From positions 33,875-97,874 of the forward strand of contig MU277670.1 of the NCBI GenBank assembly GCA_022385805.1: a DNA stretch of 64,000 nucleotides, in the 5' to 3' direction. Origin of the DNA: Pilatotrama ljubarskyi. Taxonomy: Eukaryota > Basidiomycota > Agaricomycetes > Polyporales > Polyporaceae. The translations under genes were made by a program, and so were the position numbers. The notes below the pieces were generated by a model. That model was not told the DNA's origin. It did not search any database and saw nothing but the letters and a program-made list of their open reading frames with translations. Below are positions 23,027 to 35,835 of the stretch, piece after piece. Position 1 is the stretch's first letter, and every line of letters begins with the position of its first letter.

Positions 23027-24907
23027 TCATACAACCCGACCCAAAGCCAACCCAAGAACGACACCCACGGTCGTGACCACCAACGGGACGGTCCACCCTG
23101 TCGACTTCGACTCGCCTGGCGGCGCATACGGCGTCCCCGACAGGTAGAACCGGAACGTCGCGCCGATCGTACCCATCGTGTAATCCGGGTCGCGCCCGAA
23201 CGCGATATACCGCAGCATGATGTTGTGCCAGTTCACCGTCACCGACGCGCACATGATGCGCGGCATCTCCGCCGGAATGACCGACCAGATGAGCGTCAGC
23301 ACGTAATAGACGACGCGCTCGAGCCCGCGCACGCTCAGGTACGACGGCGGCGGGCGCCCCAGGCCGTCTTCCTCGAGCTTGGGGGCGTCTTGCATGAGGA
23401 AGTCGTCCGGCTCGCCGCGCGCGCGCCGCTCGAGGCTCGCGACGAGCTCGTTGGGCATCTCGGGCCGCAGGATCGAGAGGCGGCCGATTCCGAGGAGGTC
23501 GGCGTGGTGGTGCGCGAGCACGGAGGCCATGCGCGGGAGCGTGGTGAGGCCGCCGGTAAGCACGACGAGCGGGGGCGGGCGCTGGCCGGGGGCGGAGAGG
23601 GAGGCGAGGATGTCCATGCTCTTCGAGGCGAAGTCTTCGAAGATGACTTGTCGGGGCGACTTGAAGTTCGCCGCGCTGTCGACGAATGCTAGCGAGGCGT
23701 CAGCGTGGACGGACTTGTCAAAACGGCGGCGGGGTGGCAGGCTTACTTGGGTCCTCGTAGTCGCCCCCGCTGACCTCGATGAAGTCGATGATGCCCCAGC
23801 TCCCGATCTCGCGTACGTGCGCGAGCGGCCGCTCCGAGCCGTTCGGGCTTCCGTCGCGCGCGTAGTCGCCCGAGTTGATCTTCACGCCCACGACGAAATC
23901 GGCAGGGACGGCGGGCGACGCGCGGATCGCGAAGCAGATTTCGCGCAGGAAGCGCAGCGGGTCCGTCTCGGCGGAGTATTCGTCCGTGCGGATGTTGCTC
24001 TGAGCTCAGGCGGTCAGTACGGCCTGCGCGTGTCGTGCACGCGTTCAAGGAACGCACCTTCAACATGAGGAATGTGCTGATGAGGTCTGTGAAGACAAGT
24101 TCAGTATTCTCTCCGCGCCGATGTGGACGGAGAATTCGGACGTACACCCGTGCGCCGCGTGCACCTGCACGCCGTCGAACCCGCTCCTTGCCGCAAGCTC
24201 CGCGCCCCTCACGAAGGCAGCCCTCACGTTGTCTATATCCGCCTTCGTCATCTCAATCGGGACGGGGTGCATCGTCCTGTGCAGCCAGCGCGAGAACCAC
24301 CCATGAGTCTTCATGTGCGTCTCGCCTGCACGGATCGCGCTCGGGGCGAGCGGCGGCGCGTTTGGTGGGCGCCCGCCGACCATGTTGATGGACTGCCTTC
24401 CAGCGTGCGAGAGCTGCATAATAGCGAGGGGATGCGCTGCTGGCTCTTTGTCGGGTGCACCGGCGTCTGGGGAGTCGAGGTTCTTCATGACCGCGGCGAG
24501 CTTCTTCCAGGGAGGGAGGATGTCATCGGTGACTTGCTCGGAGATGAGCATGTCGCGGCCAAGCGTGAGGTGATCCTTCGCGACTTGGACGTTCCCCGTG
24601 AGGACCACGCCCCAGCCGCCCTTGCCCCAGCGACCGTAGAGCGCGTAGTGGCCCGAGTGCGGAGGCCCGCCGTTCAGCGGACCGAAGTGCTCGTACAGCG
24701 CAGCCTGAGAGGTAAGCGTTTTGATAGGCACGACTTTTCGAGACGGCACGGTACACACCTTGAATAGTCTATTTGGTGCTGTGCGACCTGAGGGGAAGGT
24801 CACCGGCGTGAATATCTTTTGGCCATGGGATACCAGCTCTGCATCGGGGTAATCGGCGACGGTGCCATTCGCGGACTTCTCTGTGAAGCGGGCGTTAGAG
24901 CCGCGTC
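23027..24907 (-). CDS. Old Yellow Enzyme-family NADH:flavin oxidoreductase with C-terminal membrane segment
   Basis: Exons seen on the minus strand: about 24907-24759, 24704-24146, 24086-24058, 23999-23747 and 23688-23027. Splicing restores the family core: YALYGRWGKGGWG, LAIMQLSHAGRQ, FDGVQVHAAHGYLISTFLM, SNIRTDEYSAETDPLRF and VVLTGGLTTLPRM. These form the FMN-binding TIM barrel that reduces activated C=C bonds with NAD(P)H. The last 20 residues (VPLVVTTVGVVLGLALG) are hydrophobic, which suggests a tail-anchored or membrane-linked form, unusual for classical OYEs. The 5' end is unresolved: the open frame upstream of the ILFTP-like start (HGQKIFTPVTFP) reaches a possible acceptor at 24908 with no in-frame ATG. 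A short first exon or an error must exist. Confidence 0.88.
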
Positions 24908-25499
24908 CTATAACTGCTATGAATCAAGACTTGCCAGAAACTGGAGGCGACTGGGACATGGCCGCTCACGGTAGCGGGGTGACAGGAGCGGAGGAGGTGG
25001 GACGTCGCAGATTGACGCGAGCAGTACTACTTATAGCACTGGCAAGGCCCTGCTTGGGTCGCCGAGCACTGCGGGCCCAAGCCAGCGACTGGCGACGTCC
25101 ATCATCAGACATATACCTCTTCGAGCCGCTCCCAGATATCTGAACCTTGAGCAGCACGCAGAAACGCCGGAGGACGGACATCGGCACGCTGTGCACCATC
25201 ACAGCGTCGATGATGGGTTGCTGATCATGGCACAATCCTCACTAGGAGAAGACTTAAAAACATAAGAGACCGACAAGAGAGTATACCCAAAATTCGGGGA
25301 GTGTGTGCGCATGCAATGCGGGATATGTTGCGGGCGGGCTGCTACTAACTAAGTAGCACTTCTTGACCCGCCCGATCAGGATCGGAACACTGCCGGCGCT
25401 AAACATAGCAGTGCTGCAATTGACCCAAGGATGAGCCGCATCTCATCTTCTAGCTCTGGCATTCTGACACAAGCCATCGCGAGCAGCGCCTTCGCCAGC
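24908..25499. promoter_or_regulatory. Divergent region between OYE and RNase P p30 genes
   Basis: About 590 bp. On the minus strand a TATAAG motif occurs near 25031-25036 and may serve the oxidoreductase gene. The missing first exon of that gene is probably here. A second possible in-frame start for p30 (25431) also lies here. Confidence 0.4.
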
Positions 25500-26841
25500 A
25501 TGTTCGCGGATCTGAACGTCCCTGTGCCGACGCTATCGAAACAGCAGCTCAACCAGGCAGCGTCGAAGAAAGGCAAGGGAAAGCAGGAGCCTCAGAGCGG
25601 CCCGCCTCCTGCGTTCACTCCTGCGCAAGTCACCGCTATAGAGACTCGACTGGACCTCCTCGTGCATTGTCTGTATGATTCACTACGCGTGCAAGCCCAG
25701 GTTTTGACCGCGGCTCTGTTAGTAGGATACACCGTCATTGCGTTCAACCAGACCGTCGAGCGCAAGGTCGATCCGAAGACCCATGTCAACACGCTCGATC
25801 CACTGCTGGGGCAGTTGCGGAAGAGACCAGGCGTCGTCTTCCTCAAAAGGTTAACCATCGTGCTGGACGAGGAGAGCGAGAAAGGGTTTGGCCTGGTATG
25901 TCTCCTGACCTGCCGCCATACTCCAGAACAGTCTTAACGCGTCCTCGCAGACGAATGGCAACTCTGCGCTCTTCACGCCCTACGACCTCCTCGCCCTAGT
26001 CCCTACTACCGCTGCCTCTTTCTCCCTCGCCTGTCTCACGCACACCCAGCCCACCCCGCTCACCACCCACGTCATCTCCCTTCCGCTCACGCTCCCTCGT
26101 CTCCCTTTCAACCTCAGACACACCCTCGTTCGTGCCGCGCTCAAGAATGGCGCGGTGTTCGAGATCAACTATGCGGGCGCGCTAGGCGGGGAGGGCGATC
26201 CAGCGCTGAGCGTACCTGGTGGAGGTGAGAGCGGGGCGGCTGCAAAGAGGAACTGGTGGGCCGCCGCGAGGGAGGTCGCGCGTGTAACGAAGGGGAAGGG
26301 AATTCTCGTGAGCGGAGGCGTCTTCAACGAGGCGGACTTGAGAGCACCGCGGGATGTTGCAAACCTGTTCGTCGTTGGTCGGGGGCATCTCATTGGGGCT
26401 CGCTCATGCTGACGTTTCTTTTAGGATCGCTGTTCTGGGTGTATCACAAGAGGTAGCACACGATGCTTCCACCAAAGTAGCTCAATCCCTAATCCTACGA
26501 GCCCGTGAGTTGCTCCGCAAGCTGCTAATCCATTGACCATTTTGCTGACTCTATCCTCGACAGAGACGCGGAAGACGTATCGTGCCGTTTTCTCAGAACC
26601 GAAGGTCGTCATCCCAGATGGTGCTTCGACAGCTCAACCTAGCGATGTCGAAATGGCTGAAAACACAGAATCGGCTTCCTCTCTGCCCGAGCAAGGAGCG
26701 AACGGTAGAAAGCGGCCCTTGGAACAGGGTACGCATGCAGGCGCTGCACCATCGACGCAGCCTGCGAATGCGAGTAGTGAAGGTGTCGAGGGCGCTGCAT
26801 CCCGCAAGAAGAAGAAAAAGAACAAGCAGTCTGCAAGCTAG
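25500..26841 (+). CDS. rpp1: RNase P/MRP subunit p30 (Rpp1)
   Basis: Four exons: 25500-25895, 25951-26366, 26425-26504 and 26564-26841, giving 389 residues. The start is set at MFADLNVPVP, which matches the family N-terminus. An in-frame ATG at 25431 would add 23 residues with no conservation. PHP-like barrel motifs include FNQTVERK, LKNGAVFEINYAGAL, GILVSGGVFNEADLRAPRDV and, across introns 2 and 3, NLIAVLGVSQEVAHDASTKV. It binds the RNA of RNase P and RNase MRP, for tRNA 5' maturation and rRNA processing in the nucleus/nucleolus. The C-terminus is a disordered tail ending in a lysine run (SRKKKKKNK), a likely nucleolar signal. The donor of intron 2 (GTTCGT) is weak but the frame demands it. 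Confidence 0.94.
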
Positions 26842-27112
26842 ATGTACCAGTAGATGTATTCCCGAAGCGGAACGCTCAGCCCATGAATGCATCGGGTAGA
26901 TTGTGTGCACGAAGTTGAGAGGTATTCTCGCTGTAGCTCTTGGGTAACTCGCACAATGCTCAAAGTTTATGGAAAGACATCTGATTATCCAAGAACAACC
27001 GCTTGATTCGCGTCCACCGATAATTACCGTCTACCCAGAGCCCATAACACCAGCCAATACGGAGAAGTCCACTAATGGAGAACCATCAAATAGGCATGCT
27101 ATCGCAGAACCC
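26842..27112. other. Convergent intergenic region
   Basis: About 270 bp between the rpp1 and peroxidase stop codons. It contains AT-richer DNA consistent with two 3' ends. Confidence 0.5.
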
Positions 27113-28640
<1,528 letters not shown>

Positions 28641-28659
28641 TCAAATCCTCACGACTAGG

Positions 28660-28667
28660 CTTTTATA
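28660..28667 (-). promoter_or_regulatory. TATA box of the manganese peroxidase gene
   Basis: TATAAAAG on the minus strand, about 66-73 bp upstream of the start codon, a normal spacing for a strongly regulated secreted fungal enzyme. A CCAAT box (plus strand, 28752-28756) lies a further 90 bp upstream. Confidence 0.75.
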
Positions 28668-29956
28668 CCTGTCCCGAGCCGCTGAGGCCGCAGGAAATCA
28701 GCCCTGCGGCTTAGGACAACGTAGCAATTCCAGTAGACGGTGGGCAGAGCAGCCAATGGCGAGCTGGATATTTGCGTAATATGTACAGCTCCGGCCACGT
28801 CCAGCAAACAGATGATGGACGAGAGAACGCGGCTCTCATGTCAACGAGTCAACGCGGGCAGGGACACCCTCACCAACGAGTCTGCGGAACGCGAGAGTGC
28901 AGGCGATGAACTTACTGAAGGTCGATTCGGGATGGAATTGTCTATTTGCCTGCACAGGCATCAGGAACCGCTACCACGGACGGGTCCGGGAGTGCACCGT
29001 CCATGGATCCGGTGCCTCACCAAGACAGTGGATAGTAGACATACCGCGGGACGGAGGCCCTTCATGGGAGAAATCGGGTGAAACGCCAAGACCGCGTCCC
29101 TGGTAAGATGCCAGGACTGCCAAACAGACCGTACATATACCACGGAGCTGGGCTGTTGGCTCCCAAGGAACGGCGAACGCGGGAAGCGGCAAGCGAAAGC
29201 AATCTTCTTCTGGCGTGAACAAGATCCAGCCGTGGGTACGACGTCCACTATATGCCCCGGTCCGAGGGAAGACCGCTCTGCAGGTACGTGCATGAGAACG
29301 GTAATCAAGAGCGCGAGAAAATCCGGTACGAACCGTACTTGCTCAAAGGCGGCGGAGCCAGACGTGTCACGAATAGTGTGTTCGATCTCGCTGCAGGAGG
29401 ACCGCCTATGAGACTTTGTGGCAGGCAGCGCACCAGGAATACTGCCCAGTATGGGAAGAGAGCGAGGTAAGCCTTTTCGTCGCTCTCCGAGTAGTTAGGT
29501 ATGCCCTACTTAGGTTGCCTCGTCAATGATGATGCATCTGTTGACAGCGTAGGAACGTGCAACAGTCCTGCGGACAGTGTACAAGTCGTAAGCCATCATA
29601 TGGGTGATTGGCTCGTTTATTGTTCTCGCCGCTAACAGCTGGATGAGCGGTCGAGAGTGTTGACGGTGGGACGGACGAATGCAGGCGACGCTGGATCCAC
29701 AAGTGGTCCGGGGGGATGACAGATGATCTTATCTGATTGGATGGACGGCCGAGCGGATGCGTCAGACGGCGCTGCGGCGCACGCCAGGCACTACGCCCGA
29801 CGATCGACTCGGACGCTCTCGAATGCATTCAGATGTCCTATCGTCGGCCCCAGCACGCCCAAAACACTTCTCGTACCATTCGTCGCGCTCGTACTTATAC
29901 CCGCCCCTCCGCAGGACCACGGTCGTGCAGAAACACACCCCGAGAGTCTACACACG
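28668..29956. promoter_or_regulatory. Divergent promoter region, peroxidase and sucrase/ferredoxin-like genes
   Basis: Nearly 1.3 kb with no supported gene. It is the longest divergent promoter in the window, in line with the many regulatory inputs (Mn, nitrogen, stress) known for peroxidase genes. I did not find a convincing TGCRCNC metal-response element near the TATA box. Confidence 0.5.
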
Positions 29957-31350
29957 ATGAGCGCATTCCGTAAACTCAAGGCTTTGGCGCTCGGCCAGAA
30001 CACAGATCTAGACCTGACAGCTGCCCAGCTGCAAGCAGCCTCTGTTCCCGTGTCAGATGCCCCGTGCAGAGGCTGCGCCGATCCCTGCGACGAAGGCAAG
30101 ACCCTTGTCGATCATTGAGGCGTTCTGTTGATTTATCGTGCGTGTTCCAGGACATGAGGAATATCCCAAGTTCGATGTGGACATGGAGACAGAGATGCTC
30201 GGCTCCGTGAAGCCGTATGCTCGTCAAGTGAGCTCTGCTGGCCCTGTCATAACATAAGAACGTGAGCTGAGCCGCGCCGCAGATAGTTATCTCGACCGGA
30301 AAGACAGACTGGGTACGGGAAGTCACGGATGCCAAGGGCACCCTCGCCGCGTACGTCGATGAGCTCTCCTCCTCAGGTCGCCCACCGAAAGATAAGGATC
30401 CCTCCAAGAAGCCCAAGGACAGCGGCGCTCCCCCGAGCAATGGCACAACGCACATTGCCGGCATATTTGACTCCTCCAACCTCGCAAAGAACAAGAAGGT
30501 CACGATCTTGAACGGCAGCCACCGTACGGTATGCGACGACCCCGACAAGGAGACAGTGCTCGTCTTCCCGGACTACAAGGTCGTCACGGAGGTAGACCGG
30601 ACCCACAGCGGCGCCGAGCAGCTGTGGAAGCATGCTGTCAGCCCCGCCGTAGACCTCCACGCTGTGCCTGAGGATGGCGCCGAGGTCAGGTCATGGGTCA
30701 TCCCGTACTCCTGTGTGATCCTTCTATGTACGCTGGCTGCAGATGCTTTTCTTCAGCGTAGGAAATCTAACGCTATGATGCAGGCTCGCACAAGCGCCGG
30801 GACAACCGTTGCGCAATTGCTGCACCGAAGCTTGAACACGGTATATCCCACTGCTCCTTCGCTCGAGCGGATCCCGCAAACTCACATCTCACGCAGCGCT
30901 AACATTAGCCCTCGAACGCGAAGGCTGGGAGGTGCACACACAGATCGACGACCCGTCCGCTCACGGGCCCCCTCTCGAGGAACTCCACGGCTCGGAGGAA
31001 GAGAAGCAGGCCAAGGTCCTCCAGCAACTCAAGGAAGTCGACGTAGCACACGCCGAGCACAAGCGCGCTCTCATCCTCTTCTGCTCGCACATCGGCGGGC
31101 ACAAGTACGCGGGAAACGTCATCGTGGGTGGCTCTCATATGCTCTACCGGATGGCCGTACCGATCCTAATACGGGCTTTGTCTAGATCAATACTCCAAGG
31201 GGTGTGTCGGTGTGGTATGGACGAGTGACCCCGCACGAGGTAGACTCGATCGTGAAGGAGACGATAATCGGCGGACGGATCCTCCCACCTCTCCTCCGAG
31301 GCGGACTGAACCTCTGCTACCCTGGACACAAGAGCCTCAACGACTGGTAG
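29957..31350 (+). CDS. Sucrase/ferredoxin-like domain protein (Aim32-like)
   Basis: Six exons: 29957-30095, 30151-30227, 30283-30727, 30784-30840, 30909-31123 and 31186-31350, giving 365 residues. The N-terminus has CRGCADPCDEGHEEYPKFDV, the usual beginning of this family. The thioredoxin-like ferredoxin half is rebuilt by splicing as VILLCSHKRRDNRCAIAAPK, LILFCSHIGGHKYAGNVI and WYGRVTPHEVDSIVKETI. The CX8C-type and HXGGHK positions fit binding of a 2Fe-2S cluster. Yeast Aim32 is a mitochondrial 2Fe-2S protein linked to protein import redox quality control; the same role here is inference. Intron 1 (30096-30150) starts with GC, in the consensus context AAG|GCAAGA, and is required to keep frame. 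Confidence 0.9.
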
Positions 31351-31819
31351 ACATACAGTAGCCCTTCCCGCGCTTAGACAGTCGTCGTACACTATGCTGT
31401 TTGGACAAGACAACTACCCTGCCTTTCCGCTGCGCAGCTCCTGTCGCCGGTCAGCATGAGAGATATTGACTGTTGATATTACCACTACAGCTCTGTTTAT
31501 TACTACATTGGCCCTGGTGCACATGATACATATAAACATATAACGCATGTAGAAGCAGGCTCGTGCATTGAGGGAGGTCCACGATGCAGACCACCCAATG
31601 GGAGCCTACGACATATCGCATATGAAGGGTAATGAAGGGCGTCAGGGCTAGGAAGACAAAGGCGCAACATTGATAGGTACATGAAGTCCATTAGACGGCG
31701 GACGCTGCAGCCCAAGGCACACAGCGTCGGTATGTGAAAATAAAGAAGGGGTGGCTGAAGGGTGTGAACGGTCCAAATCCGACGAACGACGAAGGGCGCG
31801 GGGCAACTTGCACCAGCGA
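31351..31819. other. Convergent intergenic region
   Basis: About 470 bp between the stop codons of the sucrase/ferredoxin-like gene and sch9. No gene or repeat is recognised. Confidence 0.55.
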
Positions 31820-34762
31820 TCATAGATGCATATCGTCGTCGAACCCGTCAAAGTCGTCGCCCTGTCTCCGGCGCGACTTGGCGTACCGCCCCGCGGGCGA
31901 GTCGCTCTCGACCTCGTCGTCCGTCGTCGGCTCCGGCTCCTCGTCGACGGCCTCCGGGTCCACCTCGGACTCCTTCTCCGCTAGCATGCCCGCGGCGGGC
32001 GGGACGACCGACTCGCCGTGGTACGTGAACCCGCGGAAGTTCTCCTGCACGCTACTCGTCAGCGGCGGCTCGTGGTCCCGCGCCTTCTTCTTCTTCGCGA
32101 TCTCGATGCCCTGCACGGGCGCGGGTCCCGGCCGGTCAGACCCGAGCGGCCCGTTCGGGGTATGCAACGTCCCGTTCACGCTCGAGGAGAGGGCGACCCA
32201 GTTCGGCGAGGGGTCTTCCTCGTCCAGGTCCATCTCCTGCAGACCGGCTTGTCGCACGTCCGCAGACGTGAACTCGGGGTCGAAGTTGGCGACGGACTCG
32301 TCAGACTCGACGACCGGCTTGAACGGCGGGGTGACTTGCTTCTTCGCGAGCGCGTCCCAGTCAATCGTCTTGAAGAACGGATGCTCCTTCAGTTCGGCAG
32401 CATCACGTTGTGCGCCTAGACGGTGCTTGGGGTTCCGGTTCAGCAACTATAACGGATCGCGGTCAGGATTCCTCGGATCGAACAAAGGTGACAAGGCTAC
32501 GGGACTCACTCCTTTCACAAATTGCTTGCCATCCTCGTTGATGACACCCTTCGGGAACCTGATCTTGCCGAAGCAGATGTTCTTATACATCTGCTGGGTG
32601 TCCTCGGCGTAGAACGGACTCCATCCGCAGCACATCTCGAAAAGCAATACACCTAGACTCCAGAAATCTACGAGTTTGGAATAGCCGTGCTCGTCAAGGA
32701 GAACTTCGGGTGCGAGGTACTCGGTGGTGCCGCAAAAGGTGTTGGTGAGCTCGTCGGATCGGAGGTCTGGCTTTGACAAGCCGAAGTCGCATAATGCAAC
32801 ATGGCCTGTTGCATCGAGCAGGATGTTCTCGGGCTTCAGATCGCTATGGACAGACGTGAGGCACAAATCAGGACGAGGGCAGACGCACAGAGACGTACCG
32901 ATAGACGATATCATACTTATGCAAGTGTTCCAGCGCAAGAATGAGCTCCGCGACGTAGAACCTCGCGCGCTCTTCGCTGAACCTCGTTTCCTTTTGCAGA
33001 TGCCAGAAGAGCTCTCCGCCGCTCTTGAAGTCCGTCACGAGGTACAGGTCGGTCTCCGTCTGGAACGAGAACTTGAGGCCGACGAGGAAGGGACACTCGA
33101 GCGAACGCTGCAGGATTTTGCGCTCGCCGATCGTGTGCGCGACCTCCTTCTTCTCGATGATCTCGCGCTTGGAGAGGACCTTCATCGCGTATATGCGCTT
33201 CGTGTCCTTTTTCCGGACCTGGAACACTCGGCCGAAGGTGCCCCGGCCGATGAGCTTCAGGAATTCGAAATCGCGGGGCGTGAGAGCGCGCCTCGTCTAC
33301 GGTGCGGATTGGTGATCACATAGGCGTTTTCGCACGACGGCAGTTACGAAGGACATTGTAAGGGGGGAAATGCAGGTGACCGCGCGGGGAGCATGCATTC
33401 GGTACAGTGGTAGTAAAGGGTTTGGCGTGGGGTTGGGGATGATGAAGCACGGTCAGTTCATGAGAACCTGTATCGCTGGTCATGGGCTTACCTTATTGGC
33501 CTCGAATGTAATCTGTACCCTGATTTCGCCCATAACGGACTCATTCTTGAAGGGTTCTAGCCTAAGTCGCATTCATTGATGCGAATGTGGAAGTGCGACC
33601 AATACGAACGAGTGTTGGGCATTCAGTCAGAAAATAGCCGAGAACGTACTGGAACAAAGCACTCACTTGTACCACTGATCGACAGTATGTTCGTGAACGA
33701 GGGCGGGCTTGATCTGGACCGTACCCAGAAATGCGTGCTCGCTGAGGGAACGGTCGTAGACGCTGAGAGTGATGACCGACTGCTCGGAGGTCACATCGCT
33801 ACGCAGCATGAGCGACCTAGACGTAGAATATGAGACGTGAGCACTTACAATGACACTTCGTGCTTCCAGACGGGATTGTGCGCAGAGATGCGGGAGCCGA
33901 AGAGGCCAGCCAGTTGCGACTTACCGGAGCCCAGGGATGAGGACGGTGTCGCTTGTGCGCTGTTGCGCGCGCTCCCGTTCGCCTTGACCTTGACCTTGTC
34001 ACTGATCGCGCCGAGCGCAGACAAGGCGGTGGACGAGGAGTTGCGCGAGAGGTTGGTCGCGACGCCCTTGACCTCCTTGTCGGTCTCATCTGTCGGATCA
34101 CGGCTGACGAACTCGTTCTGCTCGAACTGGACGACGACGTAGGGCCGGGAGCTGGCGGATCGGACGTTGAGGCCGCGAGCTTGGATGAGCTTGACGTGGA
34201 TCTGGCCCTTGGATGGGCCGGATGGCTGGCTGGATGAAGATGCGGTAGTAGCGGAGGAGGCTGGGGTATTTCTGCCGGTTGTCTGGGGTGCGGAGGAGCC
34301 TGAGGAGGAGGAGGAGCCGGCAGAGCCTGTTTGCTTTGTGTTCTGACGCTTTGGAGGTGGCGGCTGCTGCATGTTGAAGACAGGAGCATGAAGAGAGAGG
34401 CTGGTGGTTGGGGGAGCGGGAAGAGGCGTCGCGGAGGGCGTCAAGGGACCTAATTGGGATGTCGCCTCGGGGCCATTGACGGCGGGCGAGGCTGGACCGC
34501 CAAAGATGGAGGGCGACAGGAGATGGTGAGGCGTGTTGAGCAGCTGGTGGTGGTACGACGGCGGTTGGCCCTGTCCCTGGCTGTGCTGGTCCTGCTGCTG
34601 CTGCTGCTGGGCGTGAGCAGGCTGCTGTTGCTGTTGCTGGTCGTGGTGAGGCTGGGATTGGGCAACGTTTGTCATCATCTCGAATGGGTTCTTGCGCTCC
34701 TGTCCGTTGGGGCCCGCCCTAGGAGTCAGATCGGCGGCGTTGGAGGGCCAGAACTTGAGCAT
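31820..34762 (-). CDS. sch9: Sch9 AGC-family protein kinase with N-terminal C2 domain
   Basis: Six exons: 34762-33849, 33798-33667, 33561-33492, 33296-32899, 32843-32510 and 32446-31820, giving 824 residues. The N-terminus is Q-rich (two polyglutamine runs) and disordered. A C2 domain spans about 188-372 (QIHVKLIQARGLNV; QSVITLSVYDRSLSEHAFLG). The kinase runs from about 382 (LIGRGTFGRVF), with DLKPENILLD at about 505, the activation loop TNTFCGTTEYLAPE, and the AGC tail with LLNRNPKHRLGA and FDPEF. The hydrophobic motif FRGFTY is near 754, a TORC1 target in yeast Sch9. It couples nutrient status to ribosome biogenesis and restrains Rim15, whose gene is also in this window. Intron 3 (33297-33491, 195 bp) is unusually long and might hide a micro-exon. 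Confidence 0.95.
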
Positions 34763-35052
34763 GATCGGACAAGTGTTGGATGTGGATGATATAGAGATGA
34801 CGGCGAGGAGGGATTATGATACAGCGAGAGCGAGTCCAGACGTGATAGAGATGCGATATCGAGTGCGTGGTATGTCTGAAAGAGAGGCAGATAACCCGAC
34901 GGGGAGAGTGGTGCGCTGCTCCTGCTTCTCCGAGCCCGAGGTGCCGTCGTCATATGCGCACTCTGCAATACCCGAGCCGTCTCCCGCTCCGCTCCACAGC
35001 CCTCTTTTCCTTCTGTTTTATTATAATATTGCCAGGACATCCGAGACATGGT
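34763..35052. promoter_or_regulatory. Intergenic region upstream of sch9
   Basis: About 290 bp between the sch9 start codon and the stop codon of the next minus-strand gene. It must serve as sch9 promoter plus the neighbour's 3' end. No distinct motif is claimed. Confidence 0.4.
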
Positions 35053-35835
35053 CTATGTCCTCTTCAGGTTCACCGCCTCCACAACCTCCTGCACGTCCTG
35101 CACAACCTCCGCCCGCCCCTCGGCCGCCGCCAGCTCGAGTTCCCGCGCCCGTACCGCTGCCTGTTCCCTCAGGTAGTCCTTGCTCCACCGCAGCGCCCGG
35201 AGGGTCCCGCCGATCAGCACCCCCAATCCGGCCGTTCGCCGAATCGCCTTCCAGGGCAGCCCGTCTGCATCCGCAATCCCATGAGCCTGCCCATCTCCAG
35301 AAACACAATTGCACGAGCGAGACCAGCACTCACACACTGCACCAAAGAGCGTCCCAGTGCCCAGGCCCGCCGCCACCTCCTTTGCGTCGTCCAGGCCCAG
35401 GCGTGTGCACCCTTCCTCAATAATCACCCATCCGGCCGCGGTGAGGACGAGCTTTGTAGCATCCGCGCCAGCTCCTTTCAGCCCCCCGAGCAGAACCCGG
35501 TAGTTCTTCGTCTTGTTGTACAGGTACCACCCGCGCACCGTCCTAGGCTGTCGGTGTGCATTCTCCGCCAGGAACCGCAGAGATGCCGTCCTAGAGCCCC
35601 GAAAGAGACCAATAGTCGTGCCGACGATAAGAGCTGCGCCTGGAAGGAGGTAGTACCGCTCAGGAATAGTTATGCGTACGGCCGGGAGCTCATCGTTGTT
35701 CTCGGTGGAGGACATGGCTTGCCGCCCGTGCCCCGAAGCTGCCCTCTTCTCTGCAGCCGTGACGTCAGGCTGCCATTCTGGGTACCGCACCTTCGGATCG
35801 CGTGTCCGAAGTTGCCCTCGAAGCTTGAAGGACAT
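35053..35835 (-). CDS. Small uncharacterised membrane protein (Gly-zipper, Tim17-like topology)
   Basis: Two exons are favoured: 35835-35334 and 35264-35053, giving 237 residues. The 69-bp intron has good GTGAGT and GCAG ends and is a multiple of three without a stop, so an unspliced version stays open. The spliced join reads GTLFGAVYGLPWKAIRRTAG. Hydrophobic, glycine-rich stretches occur at YYLLPGAALIVGTTIGLF, LVLTAAGWVIIEEG, VAAGLGTGTLFGAV and TAGLGVLIGGTLRAL, and the C-terminus is a charged helix. Four Gly-zipper helices resemble Tim17/22/23-type or other mitochondrial membrane proteins, but I cannot name the family. Confidence 0.75.
   Translation of the reverse strand: MSFKLRGQLRTRDPKVRYPEWQPDVTAAEKRAASGHGRQAMSSTENNDELPAVRITIPERYYLLPGAALIVGTTIGLFRGSRTASLRFLAENAHRQPRTVRGWYLYNKTKNYRVLLGGLKGAGADATKLVLTAAGWVIIEEGCTRLGLDDAKEVAAGLGTGTLFGAVCECWSRSCNCVSGDGQAHGIADADGLPWKAIRRTAGLGVLIGGTLRALRWSKDYLREQAAVRARELELAAAEGRAEVVQDVQEVVEAVNLKRT

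Noticed and set aside
33297..33491. Micro-exon inside the 195-bp intron 3 of sch9
   Set aside because: The frame joins cleanly without one (EANK to TRRALTPRDFEF), and I could not find a short segment with good splice sites and family similarity. It remains possible but unsupported.
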